A stretch of 64,000 nt of DNA from Asterias amurensis (lineage: Eukaryota; Echinodermata; Asteroidea; Forcipulatida; Asteriidae): positions 17,292,177-17,356,176 of the forward strand of contig NC_092659.1 of the NCBI RefSeq assembly GCF_032118995.1, in the 5' to 3' direction. The notes below the pieces were generated by a model. It did not search any database. It had not been told where the DNA came from and worked only from the letters and a program-made list of their open reading frames with translations. The first letter of the stretch is position 1; every line of letters begins with the position of its first letter. This document shows positions 1 through 15,900 of the stretch, one piece after another. Both the position numbers and the translations under genes were made by a program.

Positions 1-44
1 GGGGGGTGTTTTCGAAGTAGGTGCACCGCAACAAGATTGTTTTA

Positions 45-405
45 ACATGCAAACTGTATTTTGTGTTCCGCCAATAGTGTGACTGTTAATTAGGCCTACT
101 TATTGGTCACTTCTTTTGACCTATTTGAAGTTTTTATTTTTCCGTTTCGAGAAAAACTTGCGAAAAGCTACCTAGTTTGTTTTAGTGCAAATAACGTTGG
201 ACTAATGACTTGTTCACTGGTCACATGCAAACTGTTTTTTTTGTGTTAGGCCAATAGTGTTACTGTTAGTTAGGCCTACTTATTGGTCACTTCTTTTGAC
301 CTATTTGAAGTTTTTATTTTTCTGTTTCGAGAAAAACTTGTGAAAAGCTACCTAGTTTGTTTAAGCAAATAACTTTGGACTATGACTTGTTTACTGGAAT
401 GTGGG
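45..405. repeat. Tandem duplication, unit about 180 bp
   Basis: Two direct copies lie side by side. Each begins near an ACATGCAAACTGT motif (about 46 and 225) and runs through GGCCTACTTATTGGTCAC to CTACCTAGTTTGTTT. They differ by scattered substitutions and small indels. No coding capacity is seen. Confidence 0.85.
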
Positions 406-2769
406 TTTAAGAAACGAGTTTTTATTTCGTGTAAGCTGAAGCGCCATAAAAAATATGTGTTATATTAGCGCAAAGCGTGGAGTTCCCAGAAGCAAAACAT
501 GAGAACCGCATTTGCAAGTTACAGATCTGAAATTTGGTCTTTCGCGAGAGCAAAACCGTTCTTTTTACAAAGGACACTTTAAGGGGAAAATCTTACGGTC
601 TAAGGAAACTATTGATGAGGCACCAAGGCCAATACCAGGAGGCAATTACAGACCATGACCTCATTGCATTAGGGACCTCTTCGAATTCCAGGACCGATTT
701 TACAAAGAGCTGCGCCGACACTAAATCAGTCTATACCTTTGCTTGACGTACTTAATTCATGGTCTTACTTATAAAAAAAAACATTTTATGTGCTCTTTCC
801 TCATGGTCTCTTTGCATTCTCTCTTACGTAATATTTTTTAACGATCAGTCGACAGGTGTGACATAATGGGGGTAAATTATGACAGCGATACGACCAGACG
901 TATTTGAACTCCTTAGACCTTGGCGGAGTTGAGAATTTAACAAGGTTGAAGTTTTTGTGGTTAGTTAGTGCCTTTTCCGTCTCTGTTGATCTTAGTCACA
1001 GATGGTACAAAATCGTTTTCAACGATGGGGTTCACAGAGGTTGTTATATGACATCATGGGTTAATGAAAAGTGCATGTGACTCATTCACCATTTTGATGT
1101 ACTTTTACGATGGTTTTCTCATTAATATTGTAGTAAGTATACATGTACACGAAAATTGACCAAATTTCAATTTGTGTCCTACCACTTGGACCCGTCACCG
1201 ATTGATGCCAATTGACCACGGGAGAGTCAAACCAAGAGACTGAAAGCTCTTTGGTCAGACCATGGAGCAATTAACTAGATTATTGCTCCATGACGATGGC
1301 TGCTTAGTATTTGGTACATAGGCCTACCGGAACCAATCCCCCACAGAAACATCTTCTGAATTGCAGTGGCATAAAACTTTTTTTTTGAGGGGGGGGGGGG
1401 GGGGGGGTTGCTGGATTTACCATGCAAATTTTCAAGTTAACGAACCGTTCAATTGTGCATTTTTCTTTCTCATCTCAATTTTGGTGGAAAGGAGCGGGAA
1501 AACTTCTGATTGGGAGGGGGGGGGGTGTCTGCAGCCCCTCTTGTCCCCTTCTGCTGGTGCTGAGTTGCAAGTTTGTTATTTTATGCATATGTTGAGATAT
1601 ACCGAGTGAGAAGACTGGTCTTTGACATTTACCATAGTGTCCTGTGTCTTTAAGGATGGAGTTTACTCATCTTGCTCCTTGGCTTGCAATTTGAATGTTT
1701 GAATATCTCTCCTTCCATCTTCTTCTTCATATTATTTTCATTTAATCAAACTCAGAAGGCAACCCTGATCCCATCTGGTTAATATCGATAATCCGTACAC
1801 ACTAATATAAAGCGAGGTCAGTAGGATTATTTCACATTAATCTCGTCTGGATTGATTTATGATGGTTTTTAACAATGAGAGTTGTTATTAATTACCTTGT
1901 AACGTTATTGATGGTGGTATTTTAATTAGGTCTGCTAAATCAGATGTGTCTATGTGCTCGACTAGTTATTACGGGGACATGTATCATTATTTTAGTCTAT
2001 GCAGAAATGTTATTTTCTTGTTTTCTGTAATGATTCAATTAATTTGTCCCAAACCCATGGAGTCACATGCAGTCAAATAATAGTAAACTTGCGGGAACAA
2101 CCATGTGATGTTTTTTTAGTGAGTGTTGGCTCTGAAAAGATTCGGTTGGTCTTGACGTCTCTACAAGTATTCTGCTCGTTTTCAGCAGAGTGTACTCTGC
2201 CCGTCTCTAGTGTACTGTTCAAAACGTTAAAGCAATAGTCCCTCCAAAGTACCATTATTTATGATTTTCCTTAGAAACAAAGCAAACAGAAACCCCACAA
2301 AAACAACAACAACGAACAAACACCACAAAAACAAACTCCAACATAGAAACGTTTTCAGAACCAAGAACTAATGTATTTTGCATTTCGCTTGCCGGAATTA
2401 CTTTTTATCTCTATCTATACCTACAAGCTTATAAACCGTTCCTCCATTTTTAGCAGAGACGTCAGTAACTTCTTACTGGTCTAATTTTCAGTTAATTACA
2501 GTTGTTTATAATTATATGTTCGTCATTTGTGTTTCCATGGAGCTATACGTGTTTCCACGCAACGCGCAAGCCATGACGTCAGTGCGTCTCCCCCCCTCCC
2601 CATACCGATACAAAGCAAGGACAAAGGAATGCCCCTTTTTGATTTCCAGTGTTTGTGTTATCCCCGACAAGCTGCCTTGATAAGACTCTGAGCAGTTTAA
2701 ACATTCCTGACGGTTAGTTAATTTCCGTAAAGATGCATCCTGGAGGAACATGTTTCGTCATGGACCTTC
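406..2769. other. Non-genic stretch
   Basis: No exon with supporting splice sites or recognisable protein similarity is visible on either strand. The stretch holds G homopolymer runs (about 1,387-1,407 and 1,516-1,526), and a short piece of MITE family A near 1,600-1,655 (the 'accgagtgagaagactggt' segment). The open frames here are short and compositionally random. Confidence 0.5.
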
Positions 2770-2836
2770 TTAAAGACACTGGACGCTATTGGTAGTTACA
2801 CAAAACAATTGTTTGAATAAAAACTTGTAACGAGCA

Positions 2837-3080
2837 GGGGCCAATTTCATAGAGCTGCTTAAGCAAAATATTTGCTTAAGCACGAAAATAGCTCCCTTAT
2901 TTTACACATGTTACTGGCCAAAATTTCCTGCTATATACATTGCTTATGACTAGTATTAAGCTGTTGTTTACTTAGCATTACAATTGAGTGGAGTCTTGGC
3001 CGGTAATCTGATTTTACTAAGCAATGATTTTTTTGCTTAAGCAAAATCTTTTGCTTAAGCAGCTCTATGAAATTGGGCCC
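2837..3080. mobile_element. MITE family C, palindromic element
   Basis: The left end reads GGGGCCAATTTCATAGAGCT and the right end is its inverted complement, AGCTCTATGAAATTGGGCCC. GCTTAAGCA-type sub-palindromes lie inside. It is inserted in the family A copy, and the same ends recur at about 35,762, 38,481, 49,284 and the right window edge. Confidence 0.8.
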
Positions 3081-3324
3081 AGGGGAGATGGTAAAACCAT
3101 ATATAACACATTGTGAGAAACGGCCCCTCTAACGTCACATACTTTTTGAGAAAGAGGTGATTTCTCACCCAAATAGTAGAATACTTCAGAGGCCTGGAGC
3201 CTTTTGCATCTGAAAGCACACAAGGTAAAGTGTTTCTTTCTTTTGTCTTTCATTTTTTGCATCCCCGATGACCAAATTGAGCCCAAATGTTCACAGGTTT
3301 GTTTTGTATGCTTGTGTTGGGGGT

Positions 3325-3510
3325 ACACCACAGGCCGATAATTCACGGAGACAACGAATGCAATCGCCCCATAACCCCTGGTCATTGCATTGGTGCCCTT
3401 GAAACGCTCCAATAGAAATTTACAATTTTCTATAGGGTGTCCGTTTAACCATGGTTGTTTAACCAATGAGAAAATGCCACGGTGCCCTTGACCTTCCAAA
3501 ATAGAAGCCC
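3325..3510. repeat. Dispersed repeat family E fragment
   Basis: The segment contains 'tcattgcattggtgccctt' and 'gaaacgctccaatagaaatt'. It is clearly related to 16,608-16,930, 32,685-32,780, 40,785-40,975, 52,935-53,330 and 54,978-55,155. Confidence 0.65.
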
Positions 3511-3555
3511 CCAGTGAGAATATTGGTAACTACCAAAAGTAAACACTGCCTTTAA

Positions 3556-7101
<3,546 letters not shown>

Positions 7102-7437
7102 AATATCAATCAATAAAATCATATGAATAATTGCTGTAGCCTATTATGTGACTGTACATTAAACAGATTGGGAGTGTGTGTTTGAAGTGAATTTATTTAG
7201 TTTAATTTAATTGACTGACACGAAAACAAATAGTAGATGACCTGCGTGGTTATATTTATCTCATTGGAGCATCTTGTTCTTATCCTGAGACATTTCCGAA
7301 GTTGCCAACGCTCGTGTCCTTGCTCCATGGTCAATGTCACTATAACCACATTTCGAGAACACTTTCAAAAGTTCAATGACTCTTTCATGGAACTCGACCA
7401 AAAAGTAAAAATGTTTGTTGCCAATTTAAGATCCTGG

Positions 7438-7576
7438 GGGATTTCACAAAGAGTTAAGACTAGTCTTATCTCGACTAAGGACGAGTTACTCGTCTTAACT
7501 TAGGACTAGCCATACATAATATCTCCTAGGACTAGTCCTAAGAAATGACTAGTCCTAACTCTTTGTGAAATCGACC
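7438..7576. mobile_element. MITE family D, palindromic element
   Basis: The left end GGGGATTTCACAAAGAGTTA is matched by the inverted right end TAACTCTTTGTGAAATCGAC. The interior is full of 'gactagtc' and 'aactTAGGAC' palindromes, so the whole element can fold on itself. Related ends occur at 29,190-29,328 and 34,733-34,895. Confidence 0.75.
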
Positions 7577-9464
7577 ACAGGGCCGCCTATGAATCAAATT
7601 GTTCACAGAAACGACTCTCGAATTTCACCCAAATTACTTATGAAATGTTTTTACCACAAAATATTCAGTATCGTCCCTTTTCAGGAAGTAATAATGTAGC
7701 CCTATTTGTGTACATTTATGTACACGTCTAACCACAGTTATCTTTCTTTACCCTGGTGGGCTGTGAAATCATAAATCAAGTTATGACACAACACGCCTCT
7801 GTAAAAGTAATTGATTTATGGAATGGCTATACATGACTGCTGTACTTTCTCTCTTTTAAAACAAAAGCAAAGTATAGGCCTATACCTTGGGTTTTTTGGA
7901 ACTGTTCAATTGTTTTAATCCTCAATAAATGTAGATGTATAGCCTACATTAAAAGTAACGTGTGAAGATTTAATTAAAAAGGTTGTCACGTTTTATTGAT
8001 ATCGCAAAAAAACCAGAGTGATGTCCACACAGGAAGATAAATGCACAATAGGAAATAAATACACAATCTGAGAAACGTTACTGCACTAACGCTTCTCATA
8101 TTTAAAAATTGGGGCAGAGCAACTTGTATAGTTTTTGTATTTTTTATTTTTTATTTTATAAGTGAAATATTTCAAAAAAATGCTTTATCGAAAGCTGCAA
8201 CAGTCTTCTAACCAAAAGTTTGTATTGTCATCATTTTTATAAGAGTAATTACCGATTGTATACTTGTATACCTCTTTCCTTTACAGGTTTCCATGAAGGA
8301 AGCGTAAGAAATTCTCCAGCTTTTACAATCCATGCTTTGTGCATAGAGCAAGGAATCGTAAATAACTTCCATGGTGACCATGGAAATGCACAGAGGTGGT
8401 CTCGTACTGTGACTTCGAAATTCACTTCCGCATGATTATTTTTAGGGTAAGTACAGTACGATATCCCGAAAGGAACAAGTTTTTTGTACGATATTGAGGG
8501 TATTCTTTATCCCCGATGCAAAACTAACGTTTACTAAACATTTGTTGTCCCATATGGAGGTTCCTCCATGGTTGTCGCATAGAGAAAATGGTTGCCGTAA
8601 CCGATTTTGTTGGTCTGGGATTTCCTTTCTGTTAAGATTTAAGTACAGTCAAACAAATCCGTAATTTAGAAAGGTTTTTGAGGCATTACAAAAAACAAAT
8701 CATTCGTTGTGAATGTGAAGTCTATAAGCGGTATATGTTTCATTCTACTCAGGCCAGTTGATAGGGAATGGTGCTCTACCGGGCCGCATCAGCCGGCGCC
8801 TCCCCTCAAACTCCGTCCTGCCGTCCTTGGGGGAGGGCTTTCGCGGCACACAGAGCTAGACACAAGGTCAACACACAGGGCCGGAGGCCCAAGTGGACAC
8901 TTGCCTCCTCAAAATTAAAAGAAGAATTTCGGCGACTACTAAAATATTGATGGATTTGAATTGAGTTTTGAGGCAGAAAGTTAAACCAAAAATAATATTG
9001 TTTTTAAAATTGTTTGTGTTGATAAAGTTCTTTCTAAGATACCATATCAAATAATGTGCACAGCAGGTGCCGAACACATGGGCAGAACCCGTGACACTGT
9101 CAACCTTGTTAATGACGTCACTTGCATATCTCTTCCCTCGGGGTCGGGAAGTTTCTTGTGAGGAAAAGAGCACAGAGATAAAAAAAACTCGTCCATTATT
9201 ATTTTAGGGATGGATATTTTGGGATACATCCCCAAATTTTGGAAGTTAAATGAATGCTTTAAGAAGTTCATTTTATTCTTGACTCTTTGAAATATTATAG
9301 ACTGTTTTTACGATAACCGGAAGGGCAAACAAATGCGGACAGAGAAAGTGATATGGTTGGTATTTGAAAAGTCCCTTTTTGAATAGTGGAACAATCCAAA
9401 ATCACCGCCACTTGTATTACGTGACAGGCCCTGTTTGGTGATGAAACCTTGGCAACACACAGGC
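7577..9464. other. Non-genic stretch upstream of the C1q gene promoter
   Basis: Mostly AT-rich DNA with no supportable exon. A GC-rich island of about 190 bp (8,764-8,955) stands out from its surroundings and may be a retroelement fragment, but I could not identify its family. TTACGTGACA at about 9,417 is a CRE-like sequence close to the TATA box and could be regulatory (inference). Confidence 0.4.
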
Positions 9465-9472
9465 TATAAAGG
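9465..9472 (+). promoter_or_regulatory. TATA box of C1q gene 1
   Basis: TATAAAGG in the context GGCTATAAAGGCC lies about 30 bp upstream of a plausible start near 9,495. It is followed by a candidate untranslated exon that ends in a consensus donor at 9,802. The link to the gene is inferred from position and splice signals. Confidence 0.5.
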
Positions 9473-9494
9473 CCAGCAACTTTTACCCTGACAG

Positions 9495-9802
9495 TCCATA
9501 ATTCACTTCATATGAAGAAGTCACACTACAAGTCACTATTCAGTAAACAATCACCTCTGAAGAGTTTAGTGTTGTCGCATTACTCAAAAACTCTGTAAGG
9601 ACGAATAAACACCGATAAAGGCGCAACCGAACCGCCGAACCAGACCGGTCCACCGCGCCCAAACAACGGTACGCGTGTTGCTGCATCATCAACCACAGAG
9701 TCTTTGCCATTCTTCCATAGGTGTGCTCCAGTAAAAAGCTGATTTCTGAAGTGGGAGTTTTGCACTGAGCTTGAGTCCCTGTCGAAGGAAATCCTGAATT
9801 TG
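9495..9802 (+). other. Candidate 5' untranslated exon of C1q gene 1
   Basis: The segment runs from about 30 bp after the TATA box to the donor GAATTTG|GTAAGT. The next in-line acceptor is TTCTTCCAG at 12,737, 35 bp before the start codon of the C1q gene. A 28-codon upstream ORF (9,512-9,598, starting MKKSHYKSLF) lies inside the exon. Transcription is inferred; transcript data would settle it. Confidence 0.45.
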
Positions 9803-10541
9803 GTAAGTATTGTAGATACCATGTTATAATTCGTTGTAGCCTACTGTCCGTGGCCTACTGAAGTGATTTTTAACAACCTATGTACCTACATGGTACGTCA
9901 TAAGATTTCTTTTGACACAGTCTTTGAAAAACTACCGCTAAATACAAAAAGCCTCTTCACACCACATGCACATGCAGTGAGTGATACACAAACACAACAA
10001 GAAAACCCAAAGACAAAACAAAATGGTTCAAACAAATCTCACAATTGTAAACATATATTCTTGAAATTTGATTGGCATACGTACAAAACTATATCCATTT
10101 GTTCACACAAAATGCTGCTTTTCCCCTTTTGTCTGTTCCTTTTAGATTCCCCCTTGTTTCAATTTTAACATGTCAAGCGGTCCGTTTATAACAGTTTACA
10201 ATACTATAATTGAATGGATGCGGCTACTATTTTGTACATGTTGTACCTCAAAACGCAAAGATGGAAGGGTGATGGGGCAACAAAACGCCATCTTTGGATC
10301 TGAGGTTTCCGGACAAAAGACATTTCCAGAACAAAAAACGCGTTGGTGCTAATCTGCGCCAGATTACAGTGTGCGTGGTTTGGGGTTTGTTTGTATGCAA
10401 AATGAAGGTGTTAACAAGTAGCAGCAGGAGTTAAAAATTGTGTAGCTTTCCTGACAACAAATTGTCTGTCTAGAGTAGTGTCAATCATTCTTTCAATAGT
10501 TGTGCTATGTACGTACGCGTACAATTTGCACACGTTCATCG

Positions 10542-10940
10542 TTAAAGGCACTGGACACTCTCAAAATAATTGTAAGCATACAAACTTACTTGGGCAAGCA
10601 ATGGGTTAGTTGCGATAACGTAACCCTCCTCCCGACGGCCGCCAGGAGGAGGGTTACGTTATCGCAACTAGCAATGGGTAGATATTGATAGTAAAAAAAA
10701 CATTGTTAGAAACGGCGTATGCTCTATGCTCCGAAATGGAAAAGTTTCCGTATGGCGCCCTCACTAATTTACCTCGATGGATGACGCGGCCGTATACGGA
10801 AAGTTATCCTCCGAATTAACGTAGTTTTTTTGTAATAAAAATGTCTCACTCATATAATAGTGATAGAAGTCTTCAGGCCTGAAACCCTGTACTATGTATT
10901 TTATGCGCATCTTGGGACAAAACAAGTGAGAATACTGGTT
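10542..10940 (+). mobile_element. MITE family A copy carrying a nested hairpin element
   Basis: Starts with TTAAAGGCACTGGACACTCT and follows the family consensus through 'aagcatacaaacttacttgg', 'gatattgatagta' and 'ttgttagaaacggc'. The right end is degraded and its exact limit is uncertain. The body is interrupted at 10,607-10,670. Confidence 0.7.
10607..10670. mobile_element. 64-bp perfect hairpin element with 9-bp target duplication
   Basis: The element begins TAGTTGCGATAACG and ends CGTTATCGCAACTA. Its two 26-bp arms (10,607-10,632 and 10,645-10,670) are perfect inverted complements around a 12-nt loop. It is flanked on both sides by the direct repeat GCAATGGGT (10,598-10,606 and 10,671-10,679). 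Removing the element and one repeat restores the family A sequence, so this is an insertion. It has no coding capacity. Confidence 0.9.
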
Positions 10941-12772
10941 GTATGACAATAATTATTACCTAAGGTTGCCAGCGATTGTTTTCTTCTTGTACACCTCGCA
11001 TTCTTAGTTGAGTTGAGTAAGGTTGAGTATTAATTTTGGATGATTTTAGGCATCGCATGGCGAATCTAAGAAATGTAGGCTACTTTCTATGATTGTTTGT
11101 GGTAACACCATGTGTTATATGCCTCTGTATTTGCTCGATAGATCATGTTCCTTTTCAGAACTTGTCTTGGCTTTGTTGTGCCATATAAACAGAAAAAGTA
11201 TCATTTTCTCAAGGCTCTAATACATTGATGACTCAAAAGAAATTAGTTTTGTCTTCCGCATCCAATAAAAGCTTAGGCATGGGTTTATACAATGTGGTTT
11301 CAGTTTCATGCAGATTAACCAGATGTTATTTCTTGTCGAATGGAAATTTATAGACAAGTTCAAGGAACATTACAGAATTGGTTTTTGCTATAACAAAAAA
11401 GTTGCTGGCAGTGTAAGCACTTTATGTAATCCACCATACATAAACCATTTATAAACTGACAAACCTGTAGAACTTCGAGATCGAGCGGTCATCTGGGTCA
11501 CGAGAGAATAGTGAAAAACCGATTACAAATTTTGCATTGCATTGATGCCAAAATAGAAATGAATAAAACGCTCACTGAGCCTTAAAACTCCAAACGCGAA
11601 GTTAGATTATTTATTTCTCATCAAATAATTATGACATTTCAAACAGAAATATTTCAAGGAATGTTTTCAACTATCATCATCATTAGACCGTGTAGTTTCA
11701 TGTAAATCTGTGCCTCTTGATTTTTGTTTCGTACCAATTCTGTAACGTTCCTAATGTAGGCTTACTTGCGACTTCCAACGCCCATAACAAAAGGCAATTG
11801 TACAAAATGATGGCCCGCTTTACAACGGCATGTGCTTGTAAACAGTTTCAGCAAATCATGGTTTTCAACAATAAATTGGACGTATCTGGAACATGCATTC
11901 CAATCACATCACGCTAGAACCATTTCAAATTGATTCTGCATGTGTTTATTAAAAAAAAACCTTGGAAACAACAGGTGCTGTTCCCATAAATGGTTGTCGT
12001 CTGACCTCCGTCGTCTGAACTCGGAGAATATTTCAGGGGGGTAAATAAAATCAACAACATGTATACATTGGCGGCACGTTAAATGCAGAGATAGGTGCAT
12101 ATGGCTCAACTCAAATAGGTCAACTCGTGAATGACAACTTCAAACACCTGTTGCTAGTGGTGTTTAGAAAACGGATGTCAGACACAATTCCTTTACCCAT
12201 CTTTACCACTGGCCTGCGGGTCACCTCGTACCGTGGGCCGAGTACGAAGATCGTCAGCTGTACGAAGTACCCATCGGGTATACGAAGCACTTGGTAAATG
12301 CACGATGGCTGGCGAAGGAATTCTTTCAATCAACAGACTCGAGAAAGTTGTCTTTCGTTTTACTGCATTCCACGAACAATCCGAGTTGTATTTCTTTAAA
12401 AGTTAAAATGACCTACTGGTATCTCAAAATTATCATCACGTCTGTCAACTTTGTGAATTTGTTTTTGAATGTATCATTTTTTGGTGCATATTTACCGTGA
12501 CATTCGTCTAGACGTACATCGTCTGAGTACTTCCAAACTTCATTTGAAGAAAGTGTTCTTAAAAGAAATTCTGACGACACAAATTTGGTTTAACCATATT
12601 TCTTTATTAAACGACAGGAGTGTGGCAAAATGTCGGTAACGTAGCAATACCAAAGACCAGAGATGGAATGCAATGGTTGACCTCTTACGCCTGTTGATGA
12701 CCTCAAGCTTTAACTTGTTTATTTTTCCTTCTTCCAGATCAGGTTATACAAGCTTGCCTCAGCATAAACAAG

Positions 12773-12970
12773 ATGACTCCCCTAATTTCACGACTCCTCG
12801 TCGTGATGTTGGTGGTCCTGGGCACCGGGGCCCGCAAGCCGTTCATCCCGGGGAAGGCCAAGCCCGCACCCGCTACCACCCAGGAAAGCCGTGCAATGGA
12901 CACAAACATCGTGGACTTCGAGAGGCGCATGGCCGAAGTGGAGAAAAGCACATCTGTTATGAAACAGGAG
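12773..12970 (+). CDS. C1q gene 1, coding exon 1 (signal peptide)
   Basis: The ATG at 12,773 lies 35 bp after the acceptor TTCTTCCAG. The exon encodes a hydrophobic signal peptide, a basic Pro/Ala-rich linker (RKPFIPGKAKPAPA) and the start of a coiled coil (DFERRMAEVEKS). It ends CAGGAG|GTAAGG in phase 0. Confidence 0.88.
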
Positions 12971-15900
12971 GTAAGGTCAAAGTTCATGGAGCATTGACAT
13001 TGACATTGTTTTATTATTACCCGGAAAAGTGTTTGGATGGCCAGCCAGCAAAGCTAATCTAATCATGTAAAAATGGGGATACACACAGTCAGGCTTATAC
13101 CGCCATGGGCTACTCAAGCACGCAAATCCAATGCTTTCGAAGATAAATTCAAGTTGTGCTGTCTCACTTTTTAAAAGCTGAGCAGTGCATACTTTTGGGT
13201 AATTATGCAAGACCAGTTTCTGCTCTTCCCAACATAAAAGCACCAATAAAAAAAACTTTGGACATTAATATGGGGTTAAAGCGAAAGCAAAAAAAAACAC
13301 CGCCACAATTGTTGCAAAGAAATGTGTTTTCAGATGCATGGGAAAGGCTTTGAAAATGACTGAAGCATTTCTAGGATTCAATTTGTTGGTGAAAATTACC
13401 ACTTTCTCTAAAACCACTAAGGGGTCATATTTTATCTGTTTAAAAAAATTATGAACAGCTCCAATGCTCTGTACCAAGTAATTTGTTATGGTCATTTTGA
13501 TTGACCAAATTTTAAAAACAAGGCGGTACCCAACAGCCTTATAACGAAACGGGGTCGATTTCACAGTGGGCAATATTGGTAATTTTTAAAGACCAGTCTT
13601 CTCACTTTGTGTTTCTCAACATATCCATAAAATGACAAACATGTAAAAATTTGTAAAAGACTCGTCTTTGACAATTACCAATAGTGCCCAGTGTATTTTG
13701 TCCTAAGTTAGAAAGAGTAACGCCTCTTGCTTGCCACTGAATTTTGTCTTTTTCAAATTTTGAAGATGAAACATCAATCAATTAAGTCTCTCTCTCTTTC
13801 TTGTCATTTGTGCAGATGGTAGAAGTTGTATCCGAGAACCGAGAGCTTAAGGAACGTTTAGGAGGAATGAGAACAACATTGGCAGAACTGCACACTGCCC
13901 ACCAGCGCGTCCAGGAACTCGAACGAATCCTCAAGAAATTCGAGAACTTCTTCGGCGTCCTCTACTCCGAACTCCCTGATGTCTTCGCCAGAGAGATCAC
14001 AATCGAGAAGAGGCTGTCGAGCCTAAATGAGTACATCGGCAACAGGGAGGCTGAGCTTGTGGCGCTGCGGACCCCACCAACGGCCAAGGCCGAACCCGGT
14101 GAGAACCCCGTGGATGAAGAACTTCTCGGTGCCGCTATGCGACAGCTCAGCACTGAAAACAGCAACATGAAGTTCCGAATGGAAAGCATGGAGAGGATGA
14201 TGAGCGAGCCTTCAAAGGACCGTCTTACTACAGGAGGATCATTCAACGGCGGTGCTATGGATGACGAGACGGCAGAGAGACTGGAGAGACTTGAACGCTT
14301 GGTGGCGCTACAGTTGGCCCCACAGCTTGATGATGATGACGAGGATCAGAACCCTGTGCAGAGGATGTCACCTGGTGGCGCGACTACCAGTTCGAGATTG
14401 GCTCTCAGTGAATCAGATACAGAAATACTGAGAGATGAGCTGAACAGCGTCCGATCTCTTTCAAGTAAGTTACATTATCTCTGGTTGGGGAAATGTAGCC
14501 GCTTGGCGGCAGCAGAGAGGTAGAGCGGTCTTGTGGGGTTGCTCGAGACTTTGGCCCTGTTCGAAACCTCGGCTTTGGGATTCGGCTCGGGCTAGCTTGG
14601 CCCTGCGGTTGTTTTGACATTTTGCACGTGCGTTGCGTACGTGCTCAGGGCTTCAGACAAGAGAGAACGGATCCTGAAGCCAAACCCGTGGTTTTGAAAG
14701 GGGCCTAGAGAACAAACATGACAACAACCAATGCTGATTGCTCAATTTTCGAAACACAAAAAAAAGAAACATTGAAGTCTCCCAGCCTCTTGAAAGCCAA
14801 ATCAAATATTTTAGTTTGTATCTTTTGTCGACTTTCATTTCAAACAATTCATTCCTTTATACCTACTTTTTGTAAACGCAATTACCAGGTACCAGGAAAA
14901 GTCTGTTCTCTGCCGGAGCAACACGTCACTTATCCGGCCAAACGGGCGTTTACCAGACTGTCGTCTTCGACAACGTCTTCGCCAATAAGGGCAACCACTT
15001 CCAGGAACATAACAGCACGTTCGTCTGCCACATCAACGGCTACTACTTCTTCTCCTTTACGTAAGTGCTGTTGTTGTTGTTGTTTTGTTTACAGGCTCTG
15101 GACACTATTGGTAGTTACTCAAAATAATTGTTAGCCTGAAAAACAACTTGCGTGCTAAGGAGAGCTGTTGACAGTATACAGTATTGTGAGAAACTGCTCC
15201 CTCTGAAGTAACATGGTTGTGTGTTGTTTGAGAAATAGGTAATTTTTCACTCAAATATTAAAATTCTTCAGGCCTTAAGACGTTTTTAGGCTTCTGAGAG
15301 CACACAAATTTGAGCAATAGGGGTGTTTATTTGGTTACTATTCTCTTGCACTTCGATGACCAATCGAGTCAAAATTTCACAGATTTGTTTATATTTTATT
15401 TATAATTTTATGCATAAAATGTTAGGATGCACCAATTACCAAAGGTTTCCAGTACCTTTGAAGGCCGATTAACATCCTTTGAATACACCTGAAGATAGCG
15501 TACTGATGGAAATGTTAAGTTGTCACCCACCAATTCTTTTTGGAACCAACACTATATCAGAAGATTTACACATGTTTCTAACAGTCTTCGCCTGACTCCT
15601 GAAAACAGTTTGAAATGTCAAGACCGCACCAGATCTTTCAGAGCCAACACCTATCCCAAAAGAAATTAATACATTGTTGCATCGGAAGTTTTTATTTATT
15701 TATAGTTATTTCTTACATAAAAAATTCATGTGGCCCTTAATCTATGTTTGTGTTTAATTGTTTATTTTGTTGTTGAGACGTTTTTATAGATTTTTCGTCC
15801 GGTCGTTTTTGCATTTATACCATCAGTGTTTTTGGTTGGAAAGTTGTTTGCAACAGTTTTTGTCTATTTTCTGATTATTTGGTCTTTTTTTCATTTTCTA

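Larger units (their letters stand above)
2770..3555 (+). mobile_element. MITE family A copy, interrupted by two other repeats
   Basis: Family A ends are TTAAAGACACTGGACGCTAT on the left and an inverted AAGTAAACACTGCCTTTAA on the right, so TTAA is present at both borders (2,770 and 3,552). Internal family landmarks such as 'ttgtgagaaacggc' and 'catctgaaagcacaca' are present. The copy is split by a family C palindrome (2,837-3,080) and a family E segment (about 3,325-3,510), making it an older insertion than either. Confidence 0.8.
9803..12737 (+). other. Inferred first intron of C1q gene 1
   Basis: Donor GTAAGT at 9,803 and acceptor CAG at 12,737. The intron holds the family A copy with its nested hairpin (10,542-10,940); the rest is AT-rich with no other supportable feature. 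Confidence 0.4.

Noticed and set aside
3065..3499. Minus-strand open frame of 144 codons
   Set aside because: It runs through family C, A and E repeat sequence and would not be conserved protein.
8764..8955. GC-rich open frames as a gene
   Set aside because: Only 60-70 codons, two overlapping frames, no family resemblance I can defend; more likely a retroelement fragment.
13962..14246. Minus-strand open frame of 94 codons
   Set aside because: It is the antisense shadow of C1q gene 1 coding exon 2, which is supported by splice sites and paralogy.
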